Assembly: GCA_963716125.1 (NCBI GenBank)
Contig: OY970294.1
Location: 3,472,001 to 3,536,000 of the forward strand
DNA from: Acidiluteibacter sp963716125
Lineage (GTDB): Bacteria; Bacteroidota; Bacteroidia; Flavobacteriales_E; Vicingaceae
Direction of reading: 5' to 3'
Length of the DNA: 64,000 nt
Shown: positions 42,521 through 52,293 of the stretch, piece by piece
How positions within the stretch are numbered: position 1 is the stretch's first letter
Layout of the letters: the number at the start of each line of letters is the position of its first letter
The notes under the pieces: model-generated
What the model saw: only the letters and a program-made list of their open reading frames with translations
The model's database searches: none
Told to the model about the DNA's origin: nothing
Made by a program: the position numbers and the translations under genes

Positions 42521-44431
42521 ATGAATCTAGAAGAAATTTTGCTTAAGTATTGGGGCTATACCACCTTCAGAGATAAGCAGAAATCTATTATTCAATCAGT
42601 TTTAGATGGAAAAGACACCTTAGCACTTTTACCAACTGGTGGAGGAAAGTCGGTTTGTTTTCAAGTTCCTGCACTAGCTAAAGAAGGAGTATGTATTGTA
42701 GTATCTCCATTAATTGCTCTTATGAAAGATCAAGTTGAGAATTTAAATGCAAGGGGAATTAAGGCCATCTCTATTAGTTCTACGATGCGGAAACGAGAAA
42801 TAGATATTGCCTTAGATAATATAGTTTACGGCGATTACAAATTTTTATACGTTTCTCCTGAACGATTAGAAACTGAGATCTTTAAAGAAAGAGTTAAAAA
42901 AATGAACGTCAACTTAATAGCAGTTGATGAAGCACATTGTATTTCTCAGTGGGGTTATAATTTTAGACCTTCCTATCTTAAAATTAATCAATTAAGAGAA
43001 CTAAAACCGAATGTTCCGATTCTCGCATTAACAGCCACTGCCACTGCCGAAGTAGTAATTGATATTCAAGAACAATTACAATTCAAAGAAGCGCATGTTA
43101 TCCAGCGCAGTTTTGAAAGAAAAAATTTAGCTTATATCGTTCAAGATGAAGAAAATCAGATGGGTCGTTTGCTCAAAGTATTAGAGGGAGTAAAAGGAAC
43201 AGGAATTGTTTATGTGGGCAGTAGAAATAAAACTCAAAAAACGGCCATTTTTTTGCAGAGAAATGGCTATTCAGCTACCTACTACCATGCAGGACTGACG
43301 CATGAAGAACGAAATAAAGCGCAATCAGATTGGATGCATAACAAAACTAGAGTAATCGTTGCAACCAATGCTTTTGGAATGGGAATAGACAAACCCGATG
43401 TACGATTTGTAGTACATTTAGACATTCCCAACTCATTGGAAGCCTATTTTCAAGAGGCAGGCAGAGGTGGAAGAGACGGTAAAAAGTCTTATGCCGTTAT
43501 GCTGACCAACAAAGCATTAGAAATAGATTTAAAGAAAAGAATCGAACAACAATTCCCAAGTATTGAATTTATTAAAAACACCTACCAGGCCTTGGCTAAT
43601 TATTTACAATTACCTATTGGGTCAGGTATTAATGAGTCTTTTCATTTTGATATTTCAGATTTCAGCAATCGATTTAATTTTTTAATTTTAGATAGTTATA
43701 ATGCGCTCAAATTTTTAGAAAAAGAAGGTTACATTCTTCTTTCTGAAGCTTTTCATTCCCCTTCTAAAATTCATTTTAAACTGAATAAAGAAGATTTATA
43801 TAAATTTCAAGTTTCCCACATTTATTACGATTCTTTTATTAGAAGTTTACTGAGAACCCACGAGGGGTTATTTGATGGATTTGTAAAAATAAATGAGTTT
43901 GATTTGGCAAAAAAATTTAAGAGTAATAAAAATAAAATCACTGAATCCCTTAAAAAGTTACAAGTACTAGAGGTGATTGATTATATCGAACAATCATCAT
44001 TGCCTGAACTTACCTTATTAAAAGACAGAGTAGAGCAAAAAGCATTAAAAATAACCAAAGAACATTATGCAGATAGGAAAAAAATAGCTTTTGATAAAAT
44101 GAAGGCTGTTTTAAAATATTTAGAAGCCGTTAAAGATTGTCGTTCTCAAATTTTACTAAATTATTTTGGAGAAAAACAAGTACACAGATGTGGTGTTTGT
44201 GATGTTTGCCTAGAAATTAATAAATTAGATTTAAGCGAATTACAATTCGAAAATATTCGAAAGCTTATTCTTGAAAGATTAAAAGAAGAAACTTTGAGTA
44301 TGGATGAAATTACTAAAAATATTAAACGATATTCCTCAAAAGACATTGTAAAAGTTTGTCAATATCTATTGGATAATGATGAGCTACAGCTAGACAAAGC
44401 TAACCGACTTACTGTTTTATCAATTCAATAA
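42521..44431 (+). CDS. recQ: ATP-dependent DNA helicase RecQ
   Basis: 3'-5' helicase for repair and fork maintenance. 636 residues: Walker A LLPTGGGKSVCFQ, DEAHCISQWGYNFRPSY, TATATAEV, motif VI GRGGRDGKKS, and the RQC zinc cluster C..(16)..C-GVC-DVC near 545-570. An HRDC domain is not evident. Its last 23 bp overlap the convergent ligA gene. Confidence 0.95.
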   Translation: MNLEEILLKYWGYTTFRDKQKSIIQSVLDGKDTLALLPTGGGKSVCFQVPALAKEGVCIVVSPLIALMKDQVENLNARGIKAISISSTMRKREIDIALDNIVYGDYKFLYVSPERLETEIFKERVKKMNVNLIAVDEAHCISQWGYNFRPSYLKINQLRELKPNVPILALTATATAEVVIDIQEQLQFKEAHVIQRSFERKNLAYIVQDEENQMGRLLKVLEGVKGTGIVYVGSRNKTQKTAIFLQRNGYSATYYHAGLTHEERNKAQSDWMHNKTRVIVATNAFGMGIDKPDVRFVVHLDIPNSLEAYFQEAGRGGRDGKKSYAVMLTNKALEIDLKKRIEQQFPSIEFIKNTYQALANYLQLPIGSGINESFHFDISDFSNRFNFLILDSYNALKFLEKEGYILLSEAFHSPSKIHFKLNKEDLYKFQVSHIYYDSFIRSLLRTHEGLFDGFVKINEFDLAKKFKSNKNKITESLKKLQVLEVIDYIEQSSLPELTLLKDRVEQKALKITKEHYADRKKIAFDKMKAVLKYLEAVKDCRSQILLNYFGEKQVHRCGVCDVCLEINKLDLSELQFENIRKLILERLKEETLSMDEITKNIKRYSSKDIVKVCQYLLDNDELQLDKANRLTVLSIQ

Positions 44432-46430
44432 AATCATCTTCAGTAATAATATTTACATCTAATTTTTCTGCCTTTTCTTTTTTGGCTGGCCCCATATTTT
44501 CTCCAGCTATTAAATAGTTGGTTTTGGATGAAATAGATCCCACATTCTTACCACCATTTTGCTCGATAGCCTTTTTTAATTCATCTCTTGAAAATTTCTC
44601 AAAAACACCTGAAACTACAAAAGTAGAACCATTCAATATATTAGTTTGATTTTCCAATTCTTCTTCAGAAATTTCCATCTGAAGACCTTTATCCTTTAGT
44701 TTATCGATTAATTCTCTATTTTTTTCTTCACTAAAGTGCTGAATAACACTTTCTGCTATTTTATCACCTATCTCATCTACTGCTATAAGTTCATCAAAAG
44801 ATGCAGCAATTATTGCATCAATATTTTTAAAATATTTAGCTAATTTCTTCGCTACAGTCTCACCAACAAATCTAATTCCGATGGCAAAAAGGACTCTTTC
44901 AAAAGGAATCTTTTTTGAATTTTCAACACCTTCAATTAAGTTTTGAGCAGATTTTTCTGCCATGCGTTCTAATGGCAAAAGCTGTTCTTTATTCAAATCA
45001 TAAACATCACCAATGTTATCAATCAATTTTTCATCAAAAAGTAATTGTATCGTCTCTTCTCCTAAACCATCAATATCCATTGCTTTACGGGAAATAAAAT
45101 GAGCCATTTTTCCTTTTATCTGAGGCGGACATGCCCATTCATTGGGGCAATAATGCTGTGCTTCTCCTTCTAATCTTCTTAGTTCTGTGCCACATTCAGG
45201 GCAATTGTGAATATATTGATGCGGTTGACTATCAGCTGGTCTTTTATTAAAATCAACCCCTACAATTTTTGGAATGATTTCTCCCCCTTTTTCTACCATT
45301 ACTGTATCACCTTCTCTCACATCCAATTTTTCTATCTGATCTGCATTGTGCAAGGACGCTCTTTTTACAGTTGTTCCAGCTAAAAGTACAGGCTCCAAAT
45401 TAGCTACTGGAGTTATGGCACCAGTTCTACCAACTTGATAAGTAATTTCATTCAATTTAGTTTTAACTTGGGCTGTTTTATATTTGTAAGCTATTGCCCA
45501 TCTTGGGTTTTTGGCTGTAAATCCTAACTCATCTTGTAAATGATAGTCATTTACTTTGATTACAATACCATCTATCTCAAAATCTAACGAATTTCTATTT
45601 TCTTCCCAGTAATCAATAAATTTAAAAATATCATCAATAGAATTGCATTTCGCAATCATATTTTTTTCTTTAGGTGGTGCTTTAAATCCCCACTCCCTGG
45701 TTTTATTGAGGCTTTCAAAATGAGTATTATAAGGTAAATTATCGCCCAAAAGATAATATAAATAACTATCTAACTTTCTCTGAGCAACTATTGTAGAATC
45801 TTGCATTTTTAATGTGCCAGATGCTGCATTTCTTGGGTTAGCTAATAGTGCTTCACCTTCTTTTTCTCTTGTCACATTTAAATTCTCAAAAACTGAAAGC
45901 GGATAAAATATCTCTCCTCTTATTTCAAATTCTTGTGGATAATCATTTCCTTGTAATTGCAAAGGAATAGAGCGTATCGTCCTTACATTCTCAGTTATGT
46001 CATCACCTTTTGACCCATCTCCACGAGTAATAGCTCTGTTCAATTTCCCATTGATATAAGAAATACCAATAGCTACACCATCATACTTTAATTCGCACAC
46101 ATATTCAACTTCTTTACCTGCAAGTCTTTGAACTCTAGCATCAAAATCTATTAAATCTTCACGGCTATAACTATTTCCAAGAGAAAGCATTGGATATTTA
46201 TGTACAACATTATCAAATTTCTTTGTAACCGCGCCTCCTACTCTTTTAGTAGGTGAATTTTCATCTGCATATTGAGGATATACATCTTCTAATTTTTGTA
46301 ATTCTTTTAGTAATTGATCAAATTCATAGTCACTGATAGCTGGAGCATCAGCTTGATAATAATTAAAATTATGCTGTTGCAATTCTTTTGACAATTGCTC
46401 AATTCTTTCTTTTATTTCTTTCTCTTGCAT
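44409..46430 (-). CDS. ligA: NAD-dependent DNA ligase
   Basis: Seals nicks in replication and repair. 673 residues from ATG 46430: adenylation lysine in CELKYDGVA, OB fold, a zinc finger with CPECGTELRR and CPNEWACPP, helix-hairpin-helix region, and a BRCT domain at the end (TFVVSGVFEKFSRDELKKAI). A TTG at 46466 overlapping the upstream stop is an alternative start, but the family begins near MQEKEIKERIEQL. Last gene of a four-gene operon. Confidence 0.95.
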   Translation of the reverse strand: MQEKEIKERIEQLSKELQQHNFNYYQADAPAISDYEFDQLLKELQKLEDVYPQYADENSPTKRVGGAVTKKFDNVVHKYPMLSLGNSYSREDLIDFDARVQRLAGKEVEYVCELKYDGVAIGISYINGKLNRAITRGDGSKGDDITENVRTIRSIPLQLQGNDYPQEFEIRGEIFYPLSVFENLNVTREKEGEALLANPRNAASGTLKMQDSTIVAQRKLDSYLYYLLGDNLPYNTHFESLNKTREWGFKAPPKEKNMIAKCNSIDDIFKFIDYWEENRNSLDFEIDGIVIKVNDYHLQDELGFTAKNPRWAIAYKYKTAQVKTKLNEITYQVGRTGAITPVANLEPVLLAGTTVKRASLHNADQIEKLDVREGDTVMVEKGGEIIPKIVGVDFNKRPADSQPHQYIHNCPECGTELRRLEGEAQHYCPNEWACPPQIKGKMAHFISRKAMDIDGLGEETIQLLFDEKLIDNIGDVYDLNKEQLLPLERMAEKSAQNLIEGVENSKKIPFERVLFAIGIRFVGETVAKKLAKYFKNIDAIIAASFDELIAVDEIGDKIAESVIQHFSEEKNRELIDKLKDKGLQMEISEEELENQTNILNGSTFVVSGVFEKFSRDELKKAIEQNGGKNVGSISSKTNYLIAGENMGPAKKEKAEKLDVNIITEDDFIELIKQ

Positions 46431-46462
46431 TTCTATAAAATTTGAAGCCTCAAATATATTTA

Positions 46463-47599
46463 TCAATCTACTGATTTGGTATCAATTGCATCTCTCAAGC
46501 CATTTCCTAAAAGTACAAAAGCAAACACCAGAATAAAAATAGCAACTCCAGGTAAAATAGCCAAATAGGCATCCCCTGTAATCACATAACCTTTGTGTTC
46601 ACTTATCATTTTTCCCCAGGTTGCTTGTGGTGGTTGAGCTCCTAAACCTAAAAAACTCAATCCTGCTTCTACTAATATAGCAGATGCAAAATTAGCAGCA
46701 GAAATCACAATTACAGGCCCCATTACATTTGGTATAACATGTTTATTTATGATTCTAAAATTTTTATAACCCAAAGCTTTACTAGCTTCTACAAATTCTT
46801 TTTCTCTCAGGCTCAAAACTTGCCCTCTCACCACTCTCGCCACTTCTACCCACATGGTTAATCCTACTGCAACAAATACTTGCCAAAAACCCTTTCCTAG
46901 AGCTAACGCTATTGCAATAACTAACAATAAAGTTGGAATAGACCAAACAACATTAATTAACCAAACAATAAAGTCATCCACTTTTCCTTTATAAAAACCA
47001 GCCACTGCACCTAATAAAATACCGATAACTACGGAAATAAATATGGAAATAAATCCAACCGTAAATGAAACCCAAGTTCCTGCCATTAATCGACTCAAAA
47101 CATCTCTTCCATAGCGATCAGTTCCCAACCAAAAAGTTTTAGTTTCTATAAGTTCGTCCGTAATTTCCTCTTGATTTAATGACTTATTCAATTGATTACT
47201 CGCGACTAAATCAGTAAATGCAAAAGCTAATATTTTACCATTATTGATATCATCACCAGTATATAATTCTACTTTTAGTGAATCCTTATCACTACTGTAA
47301 GAATAGATAGGAAATTCATATCGAGTTTTCGGTATTCCAAAAATCCATATATCTAACCATGAAACATCATTTTCATGAATTGATTCTTGAAAAAATTGCA
47401 CTTTAAATTCAGGATGTTTGATAGCAATTTCTAGAAACTGATCGTTGGCTTTTGGTGTTTTATCTAAACGCAAAAAAGGACCTACAATTGCTATTGTAAG
47501 AAAGATAACGATGATAGATAAACCAACCATAGCTAAAGTGTTTCCCTTTAGTTTTTGAATGGTAAGCTGAAAAATTGATTTAGAATCTTCGTTTTTCAA
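46463..47599 (-). CDS. ABC transporter permease, Opp/Dpp C type
   Basis: 378 residues: an N-terminal membrane segment (about 20-40), a periplasmic insert (about 45-160), then five membrane segments with the ATPase-coupling EAA loop (EASKALGYKNFRIINKHVIPN). Fits OppC/DppC-like peptide importers. No ATPase, binding protein or B-type permease adjoins it, so it must work with distant genes. Overlaps the upstream glycosyltransferase gene by 4 nt. Confidence 0.9.
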   Translation of the reverse strand: MKNEDSKSIFQLTIQKLKGNTLAMVGLSIIVIFLTIAIVGPFLRLDKTPKANDQFLEIAIKHPEFKVQFFQESIHENDVSWLDIWIFGIPKTRYEFPIYSYSSDKDSLKVELYTGDDINNGKILAFAFTDLVASNQLNKSLNQEEITDELIETKTFWLGTDRYGRDVLSRLMAGTWVSFTVGFISIFISVVIGILLGAVAGFYKGKVDDFIVWLINVVWSIPTLLLVIAIALALGKGFWQVFVAVGLTMWVEVARVVRGQVLSLREKEFVEASKALGYKNFRIINKHVIPNVMGPVIVISAANFASAILVEAGLSFLGLGAQPPQATWGKMISEHKGYVITGDAYLAILPGVAIFILVFAFVLLGNGLRDAIDTKSVD

Positions 47600-48705
47600 A
47601 TTTTAAATTTTCTGCCTTTCCAATTGAATGAACTCAGCTGTGATGAAATCCCTACAAAAATAATGTAGATAGGTAGAATAAACTCTAACAAAAGAAAATA
47701 CTTTAAGAGATTTTCTTCTCGAATGATGTGAAGATACTTTTTAAGTAAAATAAAATCAATTAAAAATTTAATTCCAATGGGTAATATCCATTTAATTTTC
47801 AATTCATGTTCAACAATTAACAAAATAATATCTACTAAAAATAACACATTCATTGATAAAACAATAAGCCCTAACCATTTGATTGAATTATCAGTGTAAA
47901 ATTTAGATTTAGATGCCCAACGTTTTCGTTGATTAATAAAATCTCTAAATAACTTTTGTGGTTTACTTTGAACTAAAGTATTCTCGCTTAGATGGTAAAA
48001 AATAGAATGGGGATATTTCTTTTTACAATAGTGTAATAGAAAAATATCGTCTCCACTTACAGAAATTACAGTATCCAATTCATTTTCTAATTCCAAATAA
48101 ACCCCTTTCCTAAAAGCCATATTTGCAGCATTGATCATCAGGGGATAATTTCTTTTTGCTGCTCCTGCAGAAGTTGCAATTAAACTACTAAATTCTAATG
48201 CTTGCAATTTCTCAAAAAAGTTATGATAAGATAGCTTTACTGCCGCTGCAACAATTTTTATTTTATCGGATTCAAAATAAGGAAGCAATTGAGATATCCA
48301 ATCAGTTGGTAAAATGCAATCAGCATCGGTGCAAAAAATTAATTCGCTTTTAGATTGATGAACCGCAATTGAAATTGCCTTTTTTTTACCCTCACCATCT
48401 AACATTTGAATTAGCTTAATCCGTTTATCTTTTGATGCAAATTTCTGCACTATAGAATGGGATGCATCTTCTGAATGATCATTCACTAAAATCAATTCAA
48501 AATTTTGATGCTTTAGATTAAGAACAGAATTAATTAATGAAGGTAAATTATACTCTTCATTTCTAAAAGCAACAATTATACTAACTAATAAATTTTGGTC
48601 TTTTCTATCTATTTTTATTTCTTTATTAGCAACTATTCCTTTGCTAATCGACAAAAAATAAAAGAAATAAATGATACTAAAAAATAGAATTAAGGCGGCT
48701 ATCAA
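47596..48705 (-). CDS. Glycosyltransferase family 2, membrane-linked
   Basis: 369 residues: an N-terminal membrane segment, a GT-A domain (VSIIVAFRNEEYNLPSLINS, NDHSEDA, the DxD-like DADCILP, and QRKRWASK for the Q/RxxRW motif), and C-terminal membrane segments. Processive or lipid-linked sugar transfer is likely; the product is unknown. 4-nt overlaps join it to both neighbours. Confidence 0.88.
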   Translation of the reverse strand: MIAALILFFSIIYFFYFLSISKGIVANKEIKIDRKDQNLLVSIIVAFRNEEYNLPSLINSVLNLKHQNFELILVNDHSEDASHSIVQKFASKDKRIKLIQMLDGEGKKKAISIAVHQSKSELIFCTDADCILPTDWISQLLPYFESDKIKIVAAAVKLSYHNFFEKLQALEFSSLIATSAGAAKRNYPLMINAANMAFRKGVYLELENELDTVISVSGDDIFLLHYCKKKYPHSIFYHLSENTLVQSKPQKLFRDFINQRKRWASKSKFYTDNSIKWLGLIVLSMNVLFLVDIILLIVEHELKIKWILPIGIKFLIDFILLKKYLHIIREENLLKYFLLLEFILPIYIIFVGISSQLSSFNWKGRKFKI

Positions 48706-49664
48706 GATTTAAAATTTTTATGTTTCAAAAGTAATAAACTCCCTACTATTGCTGCTAACGCAATATTAATAAACCAAATAATTAAACTAATTAATAAGAT
48801 GGTTTCTTCTGAATCAATTAAAGGTAAAAATAATAAAATTCCCGCGGCACCTCTCACCAATAAATCACTTATAAAACCTGTAGGTATTAGCGTCGTTAAT
48901 AAGTATAATGAAGCTATTACAGCTATCACATGGATCAAAGAAAAATTGCTTTCAAAACTATAAACCACTAATATATATTGGATTAAAAAAACAATATATC
49001 GAATAAAAGATAAGCTTAAAACCTTAACTAACAAATTTTTAGGCAATTGAATAAACCATTGAATCTCATCCGTATATTTATTAAAGATCTTAAATTTCAG
49101 TAAGAAAAGTAGGCTTCTTTTTAGTCGAAAGGTAAGTAGAATTAGAAATGAAAATAGTACTATAATTACTAACCAAGCAATTAAATTAAATTTTTGATTT
49201 AAAATCATATTATTTGAAATCCAATAAAATAAAGCGGGAATTCCAATGCAAAAAGTAATAGTAGTCTGATAAATAGAGGCTATAAATGTAGCCTGCAATG
49301 CTTTGAATCTATACTCTTTTTTAATATAAATCAACCTTCCCCCATAATCACCCAACCTATTGGGTGTTACAAAACCAAATGCTTGACCAAAAAATACTGA
49401 TTTATACTTTTCTGCCATTGATAAGTCCTGGATTTTATCTAATAGGATTCCCCATTTCTTTGATTCTAAAAACCAATTTAAAGGCATCAAAATTAGTGCT
49501 ATAAAAATTGAACCTAAGGAAATATTAGAAATATTATAATCTGAAAAGTTAATTTCTAATAACCTATCCCAAATAAAATAGAGAATAAAACCAAATACTA
49601 TAAATCCAAAGATGGGAAGCCCATAAGGCAATAAATTTTTATATAGCTTTGTCTTTGCAAACAC
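48702..49664 (-). CDS. Lysylphosphatidylglycerol synthetase-like (UPF0104) membrane protein
   Basis: 320 residues with seven or eight membrane segments and the UPF0104 features FFGQAFGFVTPNRLGDYGGR and TLIPTGFISDLLVRGAAG. Such proteins are homologous to the flippase half of MprF. Start is GTG at 49664, only 10 nt from the divergent ruvC start. With the glycosyltransferase it may serve a glycolipid pathway (inference). Confidence 0.82.
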   Translation of the reverse strand: MFAKTKLYKNLLPYGLPIFGFIVFGFILYFIWDRLLEINFSDYNISNISLGSIFIALILMPLNWFLESKKWGILLDKIQDLSMAEKYKSVFFGQAFGFVTPNRLGDYGGRLIYIKKEYRFKALQATFIASIYQTTITFCIGIPALFYWISNNMILNQKFNLIAWLVIIVLFSFLILLTFRLKRSLLFLLKFKIFNKYTDEIQWFIQLPKNLLVKVLSLSFIRYIVFLIQYILVVYSFESNFSLIHVIAVIASLYLLTTLIPTGFISDLLVRGAAGILLFLPLIDSEETILLISLIIWFINIALAAIVGSLLLLKHKNFKS

Positions 49665-49674
49665 AATTTAAATT

Positions 49675-50226
49675 TTGGCGGAAGATAAGGTAATTTTAGG
49701 AATAGATCCAGGCACAAATGTAATGGGTTATGGTATAATTCATGTTAAAAATAAGAAAATAACCTTATTGGCAATGGGAGTTATTCACTTGACTAAATTA
49801 GGTAATCATCAAGTACGATTAAAAAGAATATTTGATCGCACGTTACATTTAATTGAAGAATACAAACCAGATGAAACTGCCATCGAGGCACAATTTTTCG
49901 GCAAAAATGTTCAATCCATGCTAAAATTAGGCAGAGCCCAAGGAGTTTCTATTGCGGCTTCCTTATCTAAAAATATTCCCGTGGAGGAATACTTACCAAA
50001 AAAAGTAAAGAAATCCATTACAGGGAGAGGAGGAGCTTCGAAAGAGCAAGTTGCAGCCATGCTGCATAACATTGTAGAATTTGAAGCTGATTCTAAATAT
50101 TTGGATGCTACTGATGCCTTAGCTGTTGCCATTTGTCATTACTACCAAATGAACAGTCCTATCAAAAAATCAGGTGGCTCCTCTTGGGATTCTTTTTTAA
50201 AACAAAATCCAGATCGACAAGCTTAA
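49675..50226 (+). CDS. ruvC: Holliday junction resolvase RuvC
   Basis: 183 residues, start TTG 49675. Catalytic acidic residues are in LGIDPGTNVMGYG, ETAIEAQFFGKN and YLDATDALAVAICH. Resolves Holliday junctions with RuvAB, which are not nearby. Ends 1 nt from the convergent HIT gene stop. Confidence 0.95.
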   Translation: MAEDKVILGIDPGTNVMGYGIIHVKNKKITLLAMGVIHLTKLGNHQVRLKRIFDRTLHLIEEYKPDETAIEAQFFGKNVQSMLKLGRAQGVSIAASLSKNIPVEEYLPKKVKKSITGRGGASKEQVAAMLHNIVEFEADSKYLDATDALAVAICHYYQMNSPIKKSGGSSWDSFLKQNPDRQA

Positions 50227-50227
50227 G

Positions 50228-50617
50228 TTATTGAGTTAAAATAGAAGCGGCAATTTCTTTCATTTCTGCTTCTTCCAAATTTAACTTTGGAGCAGCAAAA
50301 TTGATATCACTCACATTGTTTATAGGGACTAAATGAATGTGAGCATGCGCTACTTCTAATCCAATGACAGCAATACCTATTCTTTTACAAGGAATTGCTA
50401 ATTTTAATTTTGCAGCTACTTTTTTAGCAAAAAGCCACATTTCTTGATATTGCTGATCATCCATATCAAAAATATAATCAGTTTCTTTTTTTGGAATCAC
50501 CAAAGTATGTCCCTTAGCTAAGGGACTGATATCAAGAAATGCCAAAAAAAGATCATTTTCCATCACTTTATAAGATGGAATTTCGCCTGATAAGATTTTT
50601 GAAAAAATAGTGCTCAT
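50228..50617 (-). CDS. HIT family hydrolase
   Basis: 129 residues with the histidine triad HAHIHLVPI (H-x-H-x-H), FSKILSGEIPSYKV and GHTLVIPKKE: an Hint-type nucleoside phosphoramidase fold. Located 1 nt after the greA stop, so greA-HIT is an operon. Confidence 0.95.
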   Translation of the reverse strand: MSTIFSKILSGEIPSYKVMENDLFLAFLDISPLAKGHTLVIPKKETDYIFDMDDQQYQEMWLFAKKVAAKLKLAIPCKRIGIAVIGLEVAHAHIHLVPINNVSDINFAAPKLNLEEAEMKEIAASILTQ

Positions 50618-50618
50618 T

Positions 50619-51092
50619 TTATCTGCTAATTTCGATTATTTCTAATTTCATTAAACCTGAAGGAACTTGTACTTCAGCAATATCCCCTACAATTTTACCT
50701 AATAGCCCTTTACCTATTGGAGAATCTACAGAAATTTTCTTTTCTTGCAGATTGGCTTCTTTTTCAGAAACTAGTGTATATTCCATCTCCATTTTAGTAG
50801 CAATATTTTTAATTTTCACTTTCGAAAGTACCAATACTTTTGAAGTATCCAGTTGGCTTTCATCCACCACTCTTGCATTACCAATTAAAGTTTCTAGTTT
50901 AGAAATCTTCATTTCCAACAAACCTTGCGCTTCTTTAGCCGCATCGTATTCTGCATTTTCAGACAAATCTCCCTTATCTCTAGCTTCCCCAATTTGACGA
51001 GAAATACTAGGACGCTCTACGGTTCTTAATTGCTTTAATTCTGCTTTAAGCCTATTTAAACCTTCTTCTGTAAAATAACTAACATTTGCCAT
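50619..51092 (-). CDS. greA: Transcription elongation factor GreA
   Basis: Rescues backtracked RNA polymerase. 157 residues from ATG 51092 (MANVSYFTEEGLNRL); a frame extension to 51134 is not needed and overlaps the neighbouring terminator. The coiled coil carries the acidic tip DKGDLSENAEYDAAKEAQ, and the C-terminal FKBP-like domain has SPIGKGLLGK. Confidence 0.96.
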   Translation of the reverse strand: MANVSYFTEEGLNRLKAELKQLRTVERPSISRQIGEARDKGDLSENAEYDAAKEAQGLLEMKISKLETLIGNARVVDESQLDTSKVLVLSKVKIKNIATKMEMEYTLVSEKEANLQEKKISVDSPIGKGLLGKIVGDIAEVQVPSGLMKLEIIEISR

Positions 51093-51113
51093 AACCCTTA
51101 TCTTATATAAATT

Positions 51114-51146
51114 CAAAAAGAGAATCCCGTGCAACGGGACTCTCTT
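51114..51146 (-). terminator. Terminator of the receptor-cargo-PorV operon
   Basis: Stem AGAGAATCCCGT (51119-51130) with ACGGGACTCTCT (51134-51145), followed on the minus strand by TTTTT. Located 35 nt past the PorV-like gene. Confidence 0.85.
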
Positions 51147-51179
51147 CTAATACAAAATTAATAATATTTCTGATATACT

Positions 51180-52259
51180 TTACAAATTCAATCGCAAACC
51201 AATTGAATGTGTTCCATTAAATGATCTAGTAACTCTATATGAGTAATCTAAAGCAATTTTGCTGTTAGATTTTCCAAAAGGAATAGCGATAGACGCACCA
51301 GCGGTTGGTCCTACATTTGCAGTCGTATTATTTTGCTCACTTAAATTACCCTTTTCATACACAAAACCACCTCTAAACATAAACATTTCTTTGAACGCAT
51401 ATTCAGCACCAATTCTAATTTGATCTTTCGTAAAAGAATTTGATGTAAAAGTTCCAGCAGCAGTTAAACGATGTAATGAACGAACACCATCATTAGCAGT
51501 ATCCACACCTGAAAGATAAAAGTCATATGAAGCTCCAATATTTACCAAAACAGGCAATTCGTATGGAGCAGTTCTAAAACTCAAGGTTTGATTGTCAGGG
51601 CTTGCAGGTAATTTTGCAGTAACTGACAATCCATTACCTGAAAAACTCATTGCAGGACCTGCATTTCTTAAAGTAATCCCAAATTGAATTTGATCATACT
51701 TACCTGTAATATATTTCACACCTAAATCTATGGCTATTCCAGAAGCTTTTACATTAGCAGTAGATTGGGAGATTAACTTAACCGTACCACCAGCATAAAT
51801 ACTATTTGAAAATATCTTTGCATAGGAAATACCAATATTCAAATATGATGGACTAAATTGCCCTATTCCACCACCTTCTGGATTTTCTACAGTCGTATTT
51901 TTAATATCTCCAAAAGACATAATTGAAGCAGAAAGACCAATTACACCAGACTCACCTACTTTCTGAGCGAGACCAAAGGAATTAATTTTGATATCTGTAC
52001 CAGACAAATAATTAACGTTTGAGAAAATTAATTCTGTTCCATCATTATGAGCTAATCCAGCTACGTTTAATGAAATTGCTTCTAAACCTCTTACAGATGT
52101 AGAATTAGCTCCACCCCAACCTGAGCTTCTCGCCCATGGATTCACTAGAATTTGAGAAGCACCAGCCTCACCAGCTCTATCTTCATTTCCTGCAAAAGCA
52201 GTAGCACTGCTCAAAGCCAGGATAGTGACGATTGTTGTTATTTTTCTTAAATTTTTCAT
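51180..52259 (-). CDS. PorV/PorQ family outer-membrane protein
   Basis: 359 residues with a signal peptide and a FadL-like 14-strand barrel pattern: RAGEAGASQILVNPWARSSG at the plug, GLEAISLNVAGLA, and C-terminal SIGLRLNL. PorV is the T9SS shuttle that receives CTD-bearing cargo from the translocon; PorQ is a paralogue. It lies 34 nt downstream of a T9SS cargo gene, so it may be a dedicated partner. Whether it is the main PorV cannot be told. Confidence 0.85.
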   Translation of the reverse strand: MKNLRKITTIVTILALSSATAFAGNEDRAGEAGASQILVNPWARSSGWGGANSTSVRGLEAISLNVAGLAHNDGTELIFSNVNYLSGTDIKINSFGLAQKVGESGVIGLSASIMSFGDIKNTTVENPEGGGIGQFSPSYLNIGISYAKIFSNSIYAGGTVKLISQSTANVKASGIAIDLGVKYITGKYDQIQFGITLRNAGPAMSFSGNGLSVTAKLPASPDNQTLSFRTAPYELPVLVNIGASYDFYLSGVDTANDGVRSLHRLTAAGTFTSNSFTKDQIRIGAEYAFKEMFMFRGGFVYEKGNLSEQNNTTANVGPTAGASIAIPFGKSNSKIALDYSYRVTRSFNGTHSIGLRLNL

Positions 52260-52293
52260 ATGATATTGTATATGCTATTCTTAAAAATTTTTA

